Assembly: GCA_021234155.1 (NCBI GenBank) | Contig: JAJEKV010000064.1 | Span: forward strand, 5,832,001 to 5,896,000 | DNA from: Isoetes taiwanensis | Taxonomy: Eukaryota; Streptophyta; Lycopodiopsida; Isoetales; Isoetaceae | Length of the DNA: 64,000 nucleotides | Direction: 5' to 3' | Shown: one piece after another, positions 31,353-42,929 of the stretch | How the letters are laid out: every line of letters begins with the position of its first letter | How positions within the stretch are numbered: position 1 is the stretch's first letter | The notes under the pieces: generated by a model | Told to the model about the DNA's origin: nothing | Seen by the model: only the letters and a program-made list of their open reading frames with translations | Databases searched by the model: none | Translations under genes and position numbers: made by a program

Positions 31353-33400
31353 CTGCAGTTCTCATATTTTCTTCTCTAGTCTATGCAGAATGCAGGACTA
31401 CAGGTGGACATAACTTCTACCTGGATGGATTATCACTTATGGTTCTAAAGGCTGGGATGATCAGGCACAGATCTGTTGCAATGATATTTTCAAAGTCATA
31501 ATGGTGGTTGGAAAGGCTATAATGCAAGCAACTTTGGTGGCTTGCTTTGACAATTTTCCAGCGAGATACACTATGCATTTTCACTGTGCGCGATGAAGAG
31601 CAATAGCGAATATTATAATGTATTATCTCAATAAGATTTAGCATCCAAAGAAACATGCTGAGAATTGCCCTTGTGGCAACCAGTTTGAGTTGTTGGACTA
31701 CATCAAAAGCCAACTGTTATCCTGCCATTGAGAATAAGGAGATAAAAGTTTCAATTGTTCTTGGTTAATCCCCCAATCTATGTCCTTAAGTGTGCTTATG
31801 GGTGGCTTTCTATTGGATATTACTAAATGTGTGGTGTACTGCATATATTTTACAATTGCATGTAAATTTACAGATATTTTATTCCCCTTTTTTTATAGTT
31901 ATAAATCTAATAGAAGTTCGAAGAGCCAAGGTAAGAGCCAAGATAAGGTTAGTTGATCGCTTTTACCAAGCTTAAGTAGCGGTTTTCACAAAACTTGGTT
32001 AAGGTTTATGTGCTCCTGAGAATTATGTAACTGTGTATATTGCCGAAATTTGCAATGTGCACTTGAAATATGTGCGTTCTGTAGAGTAGATTTGACTAGG
32101 CAGTCTTTATCTCCAGTTATTCAATGACATCCCAGCACGTATTGTAGTCCTATGCTTGCTTAAAGACACAAAGGATCGTCATGGTGTCTGAGAGATCTTG
32201 TTCTTATTAGCCAACGCCTTCCTTGCTTATGCATAGCTATCTGGCTGGATCACGAAGGTCATGATAGCGAACATGCCGAAGATGAGAGAATGTAGAAATC
32301 TGATGTCAGAGAAAAATAGACAGTGATAAACTACAGGCATGGCAATTCCTTCAGAGGTTCTTTGTTTTTTTTTAAGAAGGCCATGGATGAAATGGAGTGT
32401 CCTTTCTTTACCTTTATCCATTGAAACTAATGTCTCCTTCGAATCTAAGGAGATTCAAAGTTCTCTGTAAAACAACATGCAGATTCTCTCCTGCGTATGC
32501 CATTAGCTCAAAAACTCTCAAGCATATTACTGTGTTTCGATGTTGAAGCAATTGCCAAAGGTCGGATCAATAAGAAAATTATTGTGGATCTATCTATAGA
32601 AGGGAGCACTCAGATGTCCCCAAATTTATTGTCTGACTTAATTCAGGTTGTCGGGGGAAATTGGTACCCCTTATACTGACTTACTTTATTCAATGTTTCT
32701 GGTTTGCCGAGACCCGTTATGCCGTGTTTTATTATGTTGCCGTGTTTTGTGCTTCAAAATGGCATGCTATTATGTTAATGGATGAAGGCAATATAAGGCC
32801 AAACGAGTTTAGTAACCAACAAGTATGAGTTAAGCTTATAACTTTGACATCCATGCAGAAACTAATTGGCTAAATTGCAGCGACCAAATCTTCTTGGGCT
32901 AAACAAATCACACCCTGCTTTTATAGCATTCACACGACTCCGCACAAAACAAAAAAGGCTCAACATAGAACAACGAAACAAAAACTATAAAAACACCCTC
33001 TCGTGCCACCGGAGGGCAACCCCTCGTGCGCAGCACCTTGTTCTTTAATGATGACAGTTAAAAACTTGCTACAATTGAAATAGATTATATTACCTAATAT
33101 GTAATTATTCGAATGGCCCCTTCTTTTTTATCACCCTAGCGTGCTTTTCTCCACATGATGGGATGGATCCATGCTGCCTATTTGTTTGTGAACTTATACA
33201 TTAAACAATAAGAACGATGAGAGACTATATTGATTTATGTACTTTAAAAATTGTATATGCACCCGATGCAACAGGTATGTACTTTCGCGTAGTTACGAAT
33301 AGTGAAACAACATATAACATGAAAGTTAAAGATGTAAGGTGACCTTACTACATGATACATAAAAATGCCATGGGCAAGATTATGACAGCTGGGAGGTTTT
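31353..33400. other. Non-coding interval
   Basis: No family can be supported for the short frames here. The interval includes the 3' flank of the mTERF relic. Confidence 0.35.
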
Positions 33401-33401
33401 T

Positions 33402-33683
33402 GTGAATTTGCAGAATCCAATATACATGCTATATGGGATATGCTCATGCTGGCTAGAATCGATAAGCCAACTTGATGGCAGTATTGGGTTCTGCCCCGGA
33501 TGCCTTCTCTCTTCAACACGGTTTGTTCTCTACATTGACCAGTTGGCAAATTGGCTTGCTGACAATGTGCGTGGCAGAGTCCAACTTTTACACCAAATCA
33601 CTAAACAACTCATATTTGCTAATAATGTGGACCTCCTAACCAGGGTTTCCCTTAAGGGGCGAATCTTCGCAAAGATGCTATAA
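33402..33683 (+). mobile_element. Reverse-transcriptase fragment of a second LINE type
   Basis: The frame contains GFCPGCLLSSTRFVLYIDQL, then ANWLADNVRG, then LIFANNVDLL. These correspond to motif B (G-x-x-x-GCPLSPTLFxLYIDxL) and motif C (YADDVxLL, here FANN) of a LINE different from the L1 types at 13.7 and 43.8 kb. Only this part survives and both catalytic Asp residues of motif C are lost. The 40 bp CCCTTAAGGG repeat follows at 33641. Confidence 0.6.
33641..33680 (+). repeat. 40 bp repeat around CCCTTAAGGG, copy 2
   Basis: See 13673-13712 for the other copy, which is in the opposite orientation. It begins CAGGGTTTCCCTTAAGGGGC and continues GAATCTTCGC. Confidence 0.6.
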
Positions 33684-34242
33684 TTAGGGGTTTTTTGAAA
33701 AGTGAATACGAATGTTGAATAGGCCCTGTATTAAATATTTTTTTAATGGTTCGCCAACCTTTCGACGGTGGAAGCTCCCGCCAAGGTTGGAATCGCCAAG
33801 AAGACTATGGCAAGATTCATTCCATTCGCCTAGATTTCTACAGCTCTTACCGGTTTTGAACTTGATTCGCCTCTTACCATACAAGTGCTATTCACAAAGG
33901 TTTATCTCGGAGCTTCAAGAATGTCTATCTTGGCCTCAGCCGTAGATTTTCCAACAAGTATGAAATAGAAATCTATTTGCAAATGGAAATCGTTTACAGT
34001 TTCAATATGAAATGAAAATGTATTTGCAAATGGAAAAGGCTTACCGTTTTTTTACATAAGCAATGCTTAATTTTCCAACTTATTGCTTGCTTGTTTCTCA
34101 AATGCCTACACAAATTCTAAAGACTTGCCTTCATCGACTTGTGATTCTAAAGCTTGAAGAGGAGTAATTTGATATCAACAACGTCTCTTTTCTATAGGTA
34201 CGAAATTTTAGAAAGCATTATACATAATTTATATGAATCACC

Positions 34243-34278
34243 GGCTTCTATGTGCTTCTATGTGCTCCTATGTGCTTC
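34243..34278. repeat. Short tandem repeat of CTATGTGCTTC
   Basis: An 11 bp unit is present about three times with one change. Confidence 0.75.
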
Positions 34279-34766
34279 ATCTGTTCAAACAGAAATTGCT
34301 TGCTTCCACAATAACAATCTTCCAACTAAATAAAGACACAATATATCAATCTTTAGTTATAATAATCAACAGCATTTCTTTTTTAAGAAGAAGTTATTTG
34401 ATCTTTATTATCTGTTTTAAAAATCGGAAAAATGAAACTACAATTCTCAATGTTCATTAATGTACTTACTGCTCAGGAGATGTTTTTTTGCATGCTTTTG
34501 GAGAAGAATCTTATCTAACCATGTCATTCTTGCTTGCTTGTTTCTCAGGTGCCTGCAAATTTTGAAGCGTGTAGTTCTTCACCGCTCATCTAAAGCTGTC
34601 ATTCCAGATATGAATTTCCAGAAAGGTCTTTGTGGCTTCCAATCATATTAGCGCAGGTCTGTTTAGATGATGCTTTTGTCTCTTAGGATCCAATCATTAT
34701 TAGTTTTCTTAGCTTTATTTGCATTGATGCTTTAGTATCAGTTAACTTAGTCTTTTTCCTTGCCTT

Positions 34767-35075
34767 GTGCTTGCTTTTTTATTGAGTCTTATGTTTTTTT
34801 TTCCTTATCAGTGCCTCGTGAACATGACAAGGCAAGGAATCTTGGCATTCTTTAATAGAGCGACTAAAGATATGCCTTCTAGTAATAGCAGCCACAACAC
34901 TCAAGTAGACAATGTTGAAAATACTAGTACTCACTCTAATGATGTTCAACCTTCTCAGATTGGCCTAAGTGATGTTGAAGTCTCAATAGAGGCTGAATTT
35001 ACTGTGCAAGAAAGTACTTTGACCATTCCTTATGATCAGCCTCCATGTATTGATGCAGAGAAAGCAGACATGTAG
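34767..35075 (+). other. Unrecognised 102-codon open frame
   Basis: The frame could start inside, at MTRQGILAFFNRATKDM (34821). A Ser/Asn/Asp-rich, low-complexity segment follows. The start faintly recalls the basic RxxxxxxFF tail seen in some hAT/ZMYM-type transposase N-termini, but no zinc finger or transposase core can be followed downstream to 35800. It may be a relic or chance. Confidence 0.2.
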
Positions 35076-35883
35076 TGTCATCTGGTTGCCTTGGGACTCA
35101 TTCTGCCAACCAAAGACAAAGATGGTGCTCATTTCATCCTCATGTCAGCCAAGGCCTCCTTCATTCACTTACCGAGGGTAAAATGTGGCGGTGACACCAC
35201 CAGTTATGAGTGACAACAGGATGGAAAGCACTGTATGAAATGCAAAACAACGGTCATAAAGGGAGTTGTATGACTGGGCCCATCAAGGGGCCACTGCGCC
35301 TCAAGGCCTGCTAGAAGGAGAAGAGGGCTCAATGGCTAGCCAGATGGAACGTGAAGGAGCATAGGTGCATACACATGCACGAAAAGAGGATTGTCATAAC
35401 TTGTGGCAGTATCTTGACGCTTGCTTCCTCAGCAAGCTTTGGGATGTCAACGCCATTGAACAGGTCAAGACAACACATTACCAACACCATATAAACCCTA
35501 ACTGGAATGGGACCGGCAACACTACCTGTGTATACATTTGCTCATGAAAAAGTGCAAACTCATCGTCGCAAATCTCACAGGTGCCACAATCTCTAAATTG
35601 AGATAGCTAGATGGATTGGAAAGACATGCCAAGATAGGCTTTGTCAGTGCTATCAAGTGCGAGTCATTGAGGATGAATATCACACTCTTCAGAGCTCTTC
35701 GCATACAATCACATTTGGGTGCGTTACGCTGAGTTGGTCGGGTCCAACCTGCCGCTGCGTTTGATATTGAGCGTGGCTTTAGTGCAGTTGTTGGGATCAT
35801 ATCTTCAAGAGGTCATGGATATGCAGGCTCAATAATATCCGCAGATACTGTCTTAACATGTACAACAATTTTTTATGATGTTG

Positions 35884-36036
35884 TTTGTACATTGCCAGCA
35901 TTCTCATTATTGCCACGCTATTTCCCTTGGAAACACTTCGAGGCGGAGGTCTTCTAATCTGGATACATATGATGCGCACCCTACTTGGGTCCTATAGACC
36001 GATTGGTCTCCATGGACGATAAAACTCATTCAATTC
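35884..36036 (+). repeat. TATTC-tailed short repeat, copy 3 (full length)
   Basis: The copy is collinear with 49709-49871: TTGTACA-like start, CAGCATTCTCATTATTGCC, a C/G-rich middle, CCGATTGGTCTCCATGGACG, then ATAAAACTCATTC and AATTC. The inverted-repeat head is eroded. Confidence 0.65.
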
Positions 36037-36880
36037 AAAGATTTTATAATGACGTAAATAGATAATTCATTTCATTCATAAACTCTAAAAAAAAAACAAA
36101 TGATATGTTACTATGAAACAAAAAACAATAAATATATTACTATGAAAATAATTAATCGCTTAACAAATGATACAAAATTTAGGAAAATAATTTAAATGAT
36201 ACAGAAACCATGGCAAGTATTATTATGTGTGGTATTATTCTTGACTCTTTACTATTGATGGTTTTGTGAATGACGTTATATATGAGATTGTAGGTGATAC
36301 TATGAGACATTTGGAAATGGCAATATATGGTACCATCATCGATACTAGTTAACATAAATTTTGTTGTTACATGTGGCCGTATATGTATTCATATGAATGA
36401 CAATGTAGCTATTATTAGATTTGACATAATGATCATATATTGGATGATATTATCTTTGATTATATTTGACACTATTGATGATGTAATTTTTAACCTTATA
36501 CATGATGATATATGTGACGTTTTCGATGGCAAATATATGAGGTGCTAACCATGGTACAATTGGTGATATTCATTTTGTTATTACAAAGGACATTATTGTG
36601 TAGAGGTGGTGTTGATAGTGATACAAAGTTGACACTATCAGTACCCAATATGCCATCAAAAATGGTATAATGGATGTAGAAAGGGTTGTTATAGGTGATG
36701 TTAACATTGACAATATATCTGATGTAGTTGTGTCATCGTATCAGATGCTAAAAATGTTGAGAACCTCATTTTACATATTAAGTCACGAAACATATGAATT
36801 AGACTGTCTATCCGCTTGTATTGGTTCTTCCGAAGTGGTGCCTCAAGTGCATGTTGCGGATGGTGTTGGGGCCTTAAGGA
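36037..36880. other. AT-rich non-coding interval
   Basis: It has many GATGAT/TTGATA words and no recognised gene. Confidence 0.4.
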
Positions 36881-36969
36881 ATAGAATAGAATAGAATAGA
36901 ATAGAATAGAATAGAATAGAATAGAATAGAATAGAATAGAATAGAATAGAATAGAATAGAATAGAATAG
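36881..36969. repeat. Pentanucleotide microsatellite (GAATA)n, about 18 units
   Basis: An uninterrupted GAATA/ATAGA tract. It directly abuts the 3' end of the minus-strand short repeat at 36970-37110, whose family ends in TATTC on its own strand, so it is best read as that copy's expanded tail. Confidence 0.95.
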
Positions 36970-37110
36970 ATTTTTTAACGTCCACGGAGACCAATAGGTC
37001 ATGGGACCCATACAATGGGCTAGTACAATCATTACTACTAGGATTAAAAAACCCCTGCCTCGAAAGGTTTTCAAGGGAAAAACCTTTGCAGTAATGATGA
37101 TACTAGACAA
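36970..37110 (-). repeat. TATTC-tailed short repeat, copy 4 (body)
   Basis: On the minus strand it reads TTGTCTAGTATCATCATTAC, TGC, AAGGTTTTTCCCTTGAAAACC, AGGGGTTTTTTAATCC, GTAGTAATGAT, GGGTCCCATGACC, TATTGGTCTCCGTGGACG, then the long (TATTC)n tail. The head can fold through ATTACTG/AGTAAT and GGTTTT/GAAAACC arms. Confidence 0.75.
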
Positions 37111-37227
37111 GCGGAGATAATGACTACTGAGGGCTCAGTAATTGCAGACGTTTATCTAGAACCTCAAGTATGTATAATGCCAAGTCATGCACAGATGGTA
37201 CCTCTGACAGATGGCACCTCTGACATA

Positions 37228-37590
37228 TGTTGGAGGCTCTTCAGGGCAAACAATACCCTATGATTAGTTGGAAGGACCTCTAGATCATCCACATCTCAAA
37301 CACGAGTTGCAGGTTGTTCATATCATGTGGTATCTTCTAGACATGGTCATGACTCTTAGTCAATGGTGCACCTCCAATGCATGTTAAAAGTTGACATCTC
37401 CGAGCTACTTTAGAGGCTCTTCAGTGCAAGCAATGCCCCATGGATTAGTTGGAAGGACCTCTGGGTCATCTGCACTTCCAATGTGAGTTGGAGGTTCTTC
37501 AGTCATGTGGTACCTTCTAGACATGGTCTTGACGCTTAGGCAAGGGTGCAACCTCGAACGCATGTTGGAAGTTCTTATGGATATGCCGCT
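37228..37590. repeat. Tandem duplication of a ~180 bp unit
   Basis: The first unit starts near 37228 (GGAGGCTCTTCAGGGCAAAC) and the second near 37409 (AGAGGCTCTTCAGTGCAAGC). Shared blocks include GATTAGTTGGAAGGACCTCT, TCATGTGGTA.CTTCTAGAC and GCATGTT..AAGTT. Divergence is roughly 15-20%. No protein is recognised in either unit. Confidence 0.75.
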
Positions 37591-38579
37591 CATCATGTTC
37601 ATACTGAAATCATGTCTGGACAGGCTATGCATCCTTGATGTGTTCGAGTTATCAAACTCAACCTCCAATGCTCTTCAAGACAGGAAGGTTTTTTTCCCCT
37701 TCTATCAAGCGGGTTTCAAGAGTCCAACACATTGTCTACTACTACATGTGCCTACGTCTTTTATTGTTGCACCCCTGCCTGCATCGGCTTCTACTCTTTG
37801 GAGGTCCTCTAAATGTTGTCGCTAGAGTCACAGGAGTTTGTTTCTTGGAGAGACTCCTGCCACATCTTCTTGCGTGTCAAAGGCTGATGGATAATGACAA
37901 GAAGGAGGTGGTATTCTACTTCCAGTATGCGTATGCTACACAAGATTACGCATCTTCTCAACCCATTGATTATGGTGTTGTGCCTCCATGAAATCACTTT
38001 CTTTTATATCAGCAATATATTCCTGGTCCTTTTCCAAGCAAATTAGATGCTCTAAACCCAATTTTGAATTGCCATGAGGATTTGCCTCCAGAATTGCGAA
38101 TTTGAAGTCCATCATTGCAAATGTGATTGGGTTTGATCTCTCACAAGGATTTGTGGTGCAAGACCGATCTGCCCCTGACAATTGTTGTCCAGACCCATGT
38201 TTTTTCTTTTCACGCAGCGATTGCTTAGTGGCCTAGAGCTGGCTCTTATGTTTTTTAAGGCACTTGCTTTTGCTCAACACCGCAGGTCTCTTGCATCCCA
38301 ACACTTGCCTCTCATATTTCTTGCTCCTCACCCTGTTGTTTCAGCCCCCAAGCCAATGGATGTCCCCTAGCCACCCACAAACCCTTAATTGGCCCAACTC
38401 AACTTTTTCATCAGCACAGGAAGAGGTTAGTAGAGGGAGGATGTGTAGTCAATATTGATCATCATGGTGCCCACCCTCCACCTATACGGCGGATGGGTCA
38501 CAAATTCAAAGTGAGAATTCAAAATTTTAAATGTGTCGTGCATGTCGTGGTCTAAACCCTAAACCACAAAAGGTTCATA
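37591..38579. other. Non-coding interval
   Basis: Open stretches on both strands (for example 37635-37991, 37936-38181) have no recognisable motifs. Confidence 0.35.
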
Positions 38580-38845
38580 TGTTTTTGTTTAAGGTCCATA
38601 TTAAGAAGTCACCAGACAGCCAAATCTAGTAGACATCTATATATTCTATCCATATCAGGTTGCGCCGAATGGATCATAGTGAACATGTATCAACAGAAAG
38701 TTCTACTACAGGGTTCATCATTTATATAATCCCTAGCAACTCCGGTCAAAAAATGATATCTAAGGCATAGTTTGAACCCCTGACTAAAGTGCACAAATAA
38801 TTATACATCACTAGTCTATACCAACTCGCCACGCATTCATTAAGC
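38580..38845 (-). mobile_element. tRNA-derived SINE-like unit 1
   Basis: On the minus strand, near 38831-38816, is TGGCGAGTTGGTATAG, matching a tRNA/Pol III A box. The sequence GGGGTTCAAACT (38780-38769) follows, matching the B box core GGTTCRANNC. The body runs on through GTTGC(T/C)AGGG and CTTTCTGTTGATACATGTTC to CCTTAAACAAAAACA at the low-coordinate end. This is the head-plus-body layout of a tRNA-related SINE. It has no coding capacity. Confidence 0.6.
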
Positions 38846-38915
38846 AAAACTTTTGTGCTATATGCACACTTTGTAGGCGAGATAACCCCTCCTCGCCATC
38901 ACGAGTATTTTTTAT

Positions 38916-39213
38916 TGTTTTTGTTTAAGGTCCATATTAGGAAGTCAACAGATAGCCAAGCCTAGTAGACACCTGCATGTCCTATCGGGTTGCGTCGAAT
39001 GGACCATAGTGAACATGTATCAACAGAAAGTTCCATATCTGGTTGCGCCGAATGGACCATAGTGAACATGTATCAACAGAAAGTTCTACTAATATAACCC
39101 CTGGCAACTCCATCAAGAGATGACATCTAAGGCAGGGTTTGAGCCCCTGGCCAAAGTGCACAAGTCTTAGGCATCACTAGATCTATACCAACTCGCCACA
39201 CATCCGTTGAGCC
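38916..39213 (-). mobile_element. tRNA-derived SINE-like unit 2
   Basis: It is collinear with unit 1. The A box TGGCGAGTTGGTATAG lies at 39198-39183 and the B box GGGCTCAAACCC at 39147-39136. An internal 56 bp segment (starting GGTTGCG.CGAATGGACCAT) is duplicated in tandem at 38987 and 39043. The low-coordinate end is again CCTTAAACAAAAACA, followed by A-rich sequence. Confidence 0.6.
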
Positions 39214-41807
39214 TTTGTAGTCCTCGAGCACACTTTGGAGTCCTTGAACGGCTTTGAAAGCAGTTGGCATGGCATCTTCTATTCACATCTCATATAACTG
39301 ATTTCCATCTTTCGAGACACCACTATACTATTGTTGTTTCCCAGTACATGTAACAAAGTATATTGTATTTTACAACCTTTAAATGAGTAAAGAGTGCAAA
39401 TATACATATTCTTCGCTCATTTTAGCAAGGACCTTAATAGCGCCCTAACTCAAAGTTGGTAGCTATTGTCTATGCATGTTGTCCTGCTTATTATACCTTT
39501 GCTGGATATTGAAATTTATAACTTCTGCTTATTCCAATTCTTTTTAAGTTCTCTATTCCAATGGTTAGAAGATTATAAATCTCAAAAGGAACCTAAATCA
39601 ATTACTTTATTAGTTGCCACGTTTTTTCTAAATAGGGTAGCTGCCCTATTTGAGGTGAAGCTTGCATGCAAAGTTACCTAACTTGCCAACCACAATGGAC
39701 TCTTTAAACTTCCCTGCAAATATGCCAGCATATCTTGGTTCGAGATGAAATAGGGCAAACGTCCTATTTCATGTCCAAGCCAAGTTATGCCAGGCATATT
39801 ATATGCATGTACACCTCTCTCAACCTTGACTCGATGGTTTGGACAAGATATATTATGGCCTAGAGTAAGAAAAGTTGTTCATATTCAGAGGTAGCTTTTA
39901 ACACTGTGTTTTATCGCGGTGAAGCTCAGAGTGGAGCTGGCAAAAACATCAATCCATGTTTTACCTTAGTTTCAGTTCAGTCTACTTGCTACACAAAGTA
40001 TCTACATACACTTTCGATCGTGAGGTTGCTTTTTGAAGGCAGGTATAGTGAATTGCTTTTTGAAGGCAGCTATAGTGGATTTACGTAGAAAAGAGCAGCT
40101 TCTTTTGGGGTTGTTTTGCACTTGCCTTTCTGTATTTGTTATGTAATCAGAGAAATCTACTAGTACTATTTGTACTCAAAGTTTATATCATTTAAAAATG
40201 GCAAACTTGCTTAGTTGTTGTTGGCGTTACAAACATTGATATGGTTTTGAATATAGTGTATGCCAACGTGGTATTTTGTAGGTCAGGTGGTAGGGTCCAA
40301 ATGTAAGTTGTTGTATAGGGACTCCACTGTGATAGCATTTAGCCGAGAACATGTCCAGAATCAGATGCCTGCCCCTAGTACGCATGAAAATCGGAACACC
40401 TCATCCTGATCCATCCTACACGACACAGCAAAAATGACAACTGAACAAAATCCAAACTCGGATACAAGGGGGGTTCAAATAGAATGTGACTGACTGAAAG
40501 GGCTTGTTATTACCTGAGACTGTACATATACATATACCTAGGGGGTTTTTTCGGGTGATCTACTATAATAAGAATGGGGGTTTGTGAAAATTTTCAAAAG
40601 GCATATTAAAGGGGGTTTGTATTGAACCCTTGTACATAGGTGGCATAGAAAATGAGATAGCCACATTTACTACACCATTATGCAACGTTAACAATTTTGT
40701 GAAGTTGTTCTAAGCATTGAATTTCTTCAAGCTAATCAAAATATCCTTCTAAGTATGTTTAACCTGGTCAAGCTTAACCATAGGTGCCATGTGGTATGAC
40801 GGAAAAATGCTATCTATCTATCTTCACCTCTAGTGAATGCCAAATCCACACATTACAAAGTCCGTGTTAACGAGCACCGGCCCATGTATGGAGTTTGGAG
40901 GACATTCTATTCTATGCAAGATGTGTAACGTAGGAACGAGGAGGTGGCGAGGCAAGCACGTAGGGATGGAATGCATGCAAAAGGGTCGCCAAGTGTAAAG
41001 AGAAAGGGAGCACGCATGCACACTCACAAGCTTGCCATTCCCGACACAGGATTAAAAAACCATATATAATTAACAACGCCTGCGTTGCTTGCTGCAGCCC
41101 TATTTCTTCGTTTCGTATCGTGCAATCAACCCACTTCAGATGCCTGCATGTTTATCTGTTGAATAGTATGCACTCAGCAACAACTAATATACATCATCAG
41201 CACCTGCAATATTCAATCAATGGCCTACGTTTCCACCCCCCTTATTCAACACATAATCAGCACATACTTTTCAAACTGGCCACATTTTTTAATACTTTTG
41301 AATCCCTATAGAATACTCTTTTTCCTGAAGATAGCTCCTACATAAATAATAGTTAAGTTAATAATTATATAGAGCCTATCAGGAAAGCATATAAAAAATC
41401 TTCCTCTTGAGGGAGCTTGGCAAAGGATTGGGCAGTCTAACTCTGCCACTTGCCTTTTGCAGATGTCTGTACTTGTCGAATTTTACAGTGCAGACTGCTT
41501 TTGTTGCTACTTTTGAAGCTTCTTCCACCCACCCAAGATGAACTGGTCTGCTCTTATTTACACCATACTAGATAGCTGCAGTAATTTTCAATCTATCTCG
41601 CTTTCCGGGCCTCAAAATGGCTTCATTCTCCACAAATTGGCTGTGTCCTTGAAAGGAAAAGCAAGGGAATATGAATAGTAGTAATGCAATCATTTTACCA
41701 GATCAAAACAATGAGTGCCTTTCTATGAATTCAAAACTTGGAATAAATCTCATGCTCTTGAGCTGCTGGTTGAATTGAATCTGATTTGGACTTTGTCCAT
41801 AATGGTA
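39214..41807. other. Interval 3' of the LBD gene, no gene recognised
   Basis: The interval includes a tandem TTGCTTTTTGAAGGCAG duplication (40027-40075). A G-run segment near 40545-40640 (GGGGTTT, then AAAATTTTCAAAAGGCATAT) weakly resembles the degenerate gypsy tail at 54080-54130. No coding sequence can be supported. Confidence 0.4.
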
Positions 41808-42554
41808 TTACTTCCGACCGAGGAGGGCATGAGCCAGAGCTTGGAGTTCTTCCGGATCTCCATTTGGGCTTGTTCTGGTAGTATGTTTGTGCTGAAGTGC
41901 CTCTACATTGTGCATAAGGTCCAAAGATGAAGGCATGCCAATCTCATAATTGTGTACAGGATGATAGGGGCCTTCTTCTTTTACTCTTGAATATCCTCCA
42001 CTGCTAGATGTGCCTGGAAGTGCCATTGATAGGGAATTAATGGCCAGATTTTGTTGCATATCATAAGAAGCACTCATATGCTGCCTTTGCTGCTGCTGTG
42101 CCGCTGCGGCTGCAGCTGCCATGCATTTTGAAAGCTGAGACTGAATACTGGCTAGTTCTGCCTGCAGACTTGCAACCTAAATTTAAAACATCAAAGAATC
42201 AAACATGAATAACTTAAAATCACTCAAACAACAAATCCATTTGAAGAAAACTCCTTTTCTTTTCGTTTTCTTGTTTACCTGATGCTGCAAGGCCACAATG
42301 GTTGCAACACAACCATAGACTGGATCGGAAAGGCGAGCTTGAGCTTCATAAGAAATGGTAAGAACTGCATCGCAGCGTTTTGCAACTGGAATATCTTGCA
42401 AAAGCTTGCTTACATTGCTAGCGCCGAAAACTTTATGCACAGCGGCAAATCGCGCAGCTCCTTGTTCGGAGGTAAAATATGGAGCAAAGATGCAATTCCT
42501 CACGCATTTCCGCCGGAGAAACTTACAGGCGCCACATGGAGCTCCACTGCTCAT
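41808..42554 (-). CDS. LOB-domain (LBD/ASL) transcription factor, class I, intact two-exon gene
   Basis: Exon 1 (42554-42279, 92 codons) and exon 2 (42176-41808) are joined across a 102 bp phase-0 intron with GT...AG ends, giving 214 residues. The LOB domain is complete: the zinc-finger-like CxxCxxxxxxCxxxC block ([15 protein letters not shown], residues 7-21), the GAS block ([17 protein letters not shown]) and the leucine-zipper-like coiled coil (IVALQHQ, crossing the splice junction into [15 protein letters not shown]). Near 110-120 an alanine run and a QQQQ run follow. The C-terminus is Ser/Gly-rich with [14 protein letters not shown] proteins are nuclear DNA-binding factors for lateral organ and root development. 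The sequence most resembles the LBD18/LBD30 side of class I. No frame defects are seen. Confidence 0.95.
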
Positions 42555-42919
42555 ACTATTTGCCTCTTCTTGATGAATCTGCCTCTGATTTGCTCGGATT
42601 TGAGAGTTTCTTCTGCTCAGATCTTCTTCTTCTTCCTTTTCTGCTGATTCTTCGCCTTTTTCCGGCCTTCTGCCTCCCTCCCACCCGAATCTCCTTACTC
42701 CCTCCAGCTTAATCTTTCAAAATTGCCACAGATTTAAGCGTTTTACAGATTGCTTAATCTGCTATAGCTTCATCAACACAGATCCGGCACATGCAAAATC
42801 AAGGCCTATGGAAATCCTGAGCTCAAGAACGACAAAATACAAACCGATCGGGACGAATTTATTGTGCAATTCCAAGAAAAGAAACAAGGAGGCGATAATG
42901 CAAAAGCAGAGCTAACACG

Positions 42920-42929
42920 CTATATAAGA
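42920..42929 (-). promoter_or_regulatory. Candidate TATA box of the LBD gene
   Basis: On the minus strand TTATATAGC lies about 365 bp before the ATG at 42554, implying a leader of roughly 330 bp. It is the only good TATA word in the first 500 bp upstream. Assignment is by position only. Confidence 0.35.

Noticed and set aside
32227-32421. 64-codon minus-strand frame with hydrophobic end
   Set aside because: No homologous family or supporting gene structure can be seen, and it is likely a chance frame.
36701-37110. Open frames with repeated Phe-Tyr-Ser-Ile-Leu
   Set aside because: They read through the GAATA microsatellite tail of a short repeat.
38769-38831. Functional tRNA gene on the minus strand
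   Set aside because: A and B boxes are present but no acceptor, D or anticodon stems can be paired, and the same structure repeats at 39.2 kb. A SINE-like origin fits better.
42282-42712. Open frames on the plus strand opposite the LBD gene
   Set aside because: They are antisense shadows of LBD exon 1 and its leader. The LOB domain is unambiguous on the minus strand.
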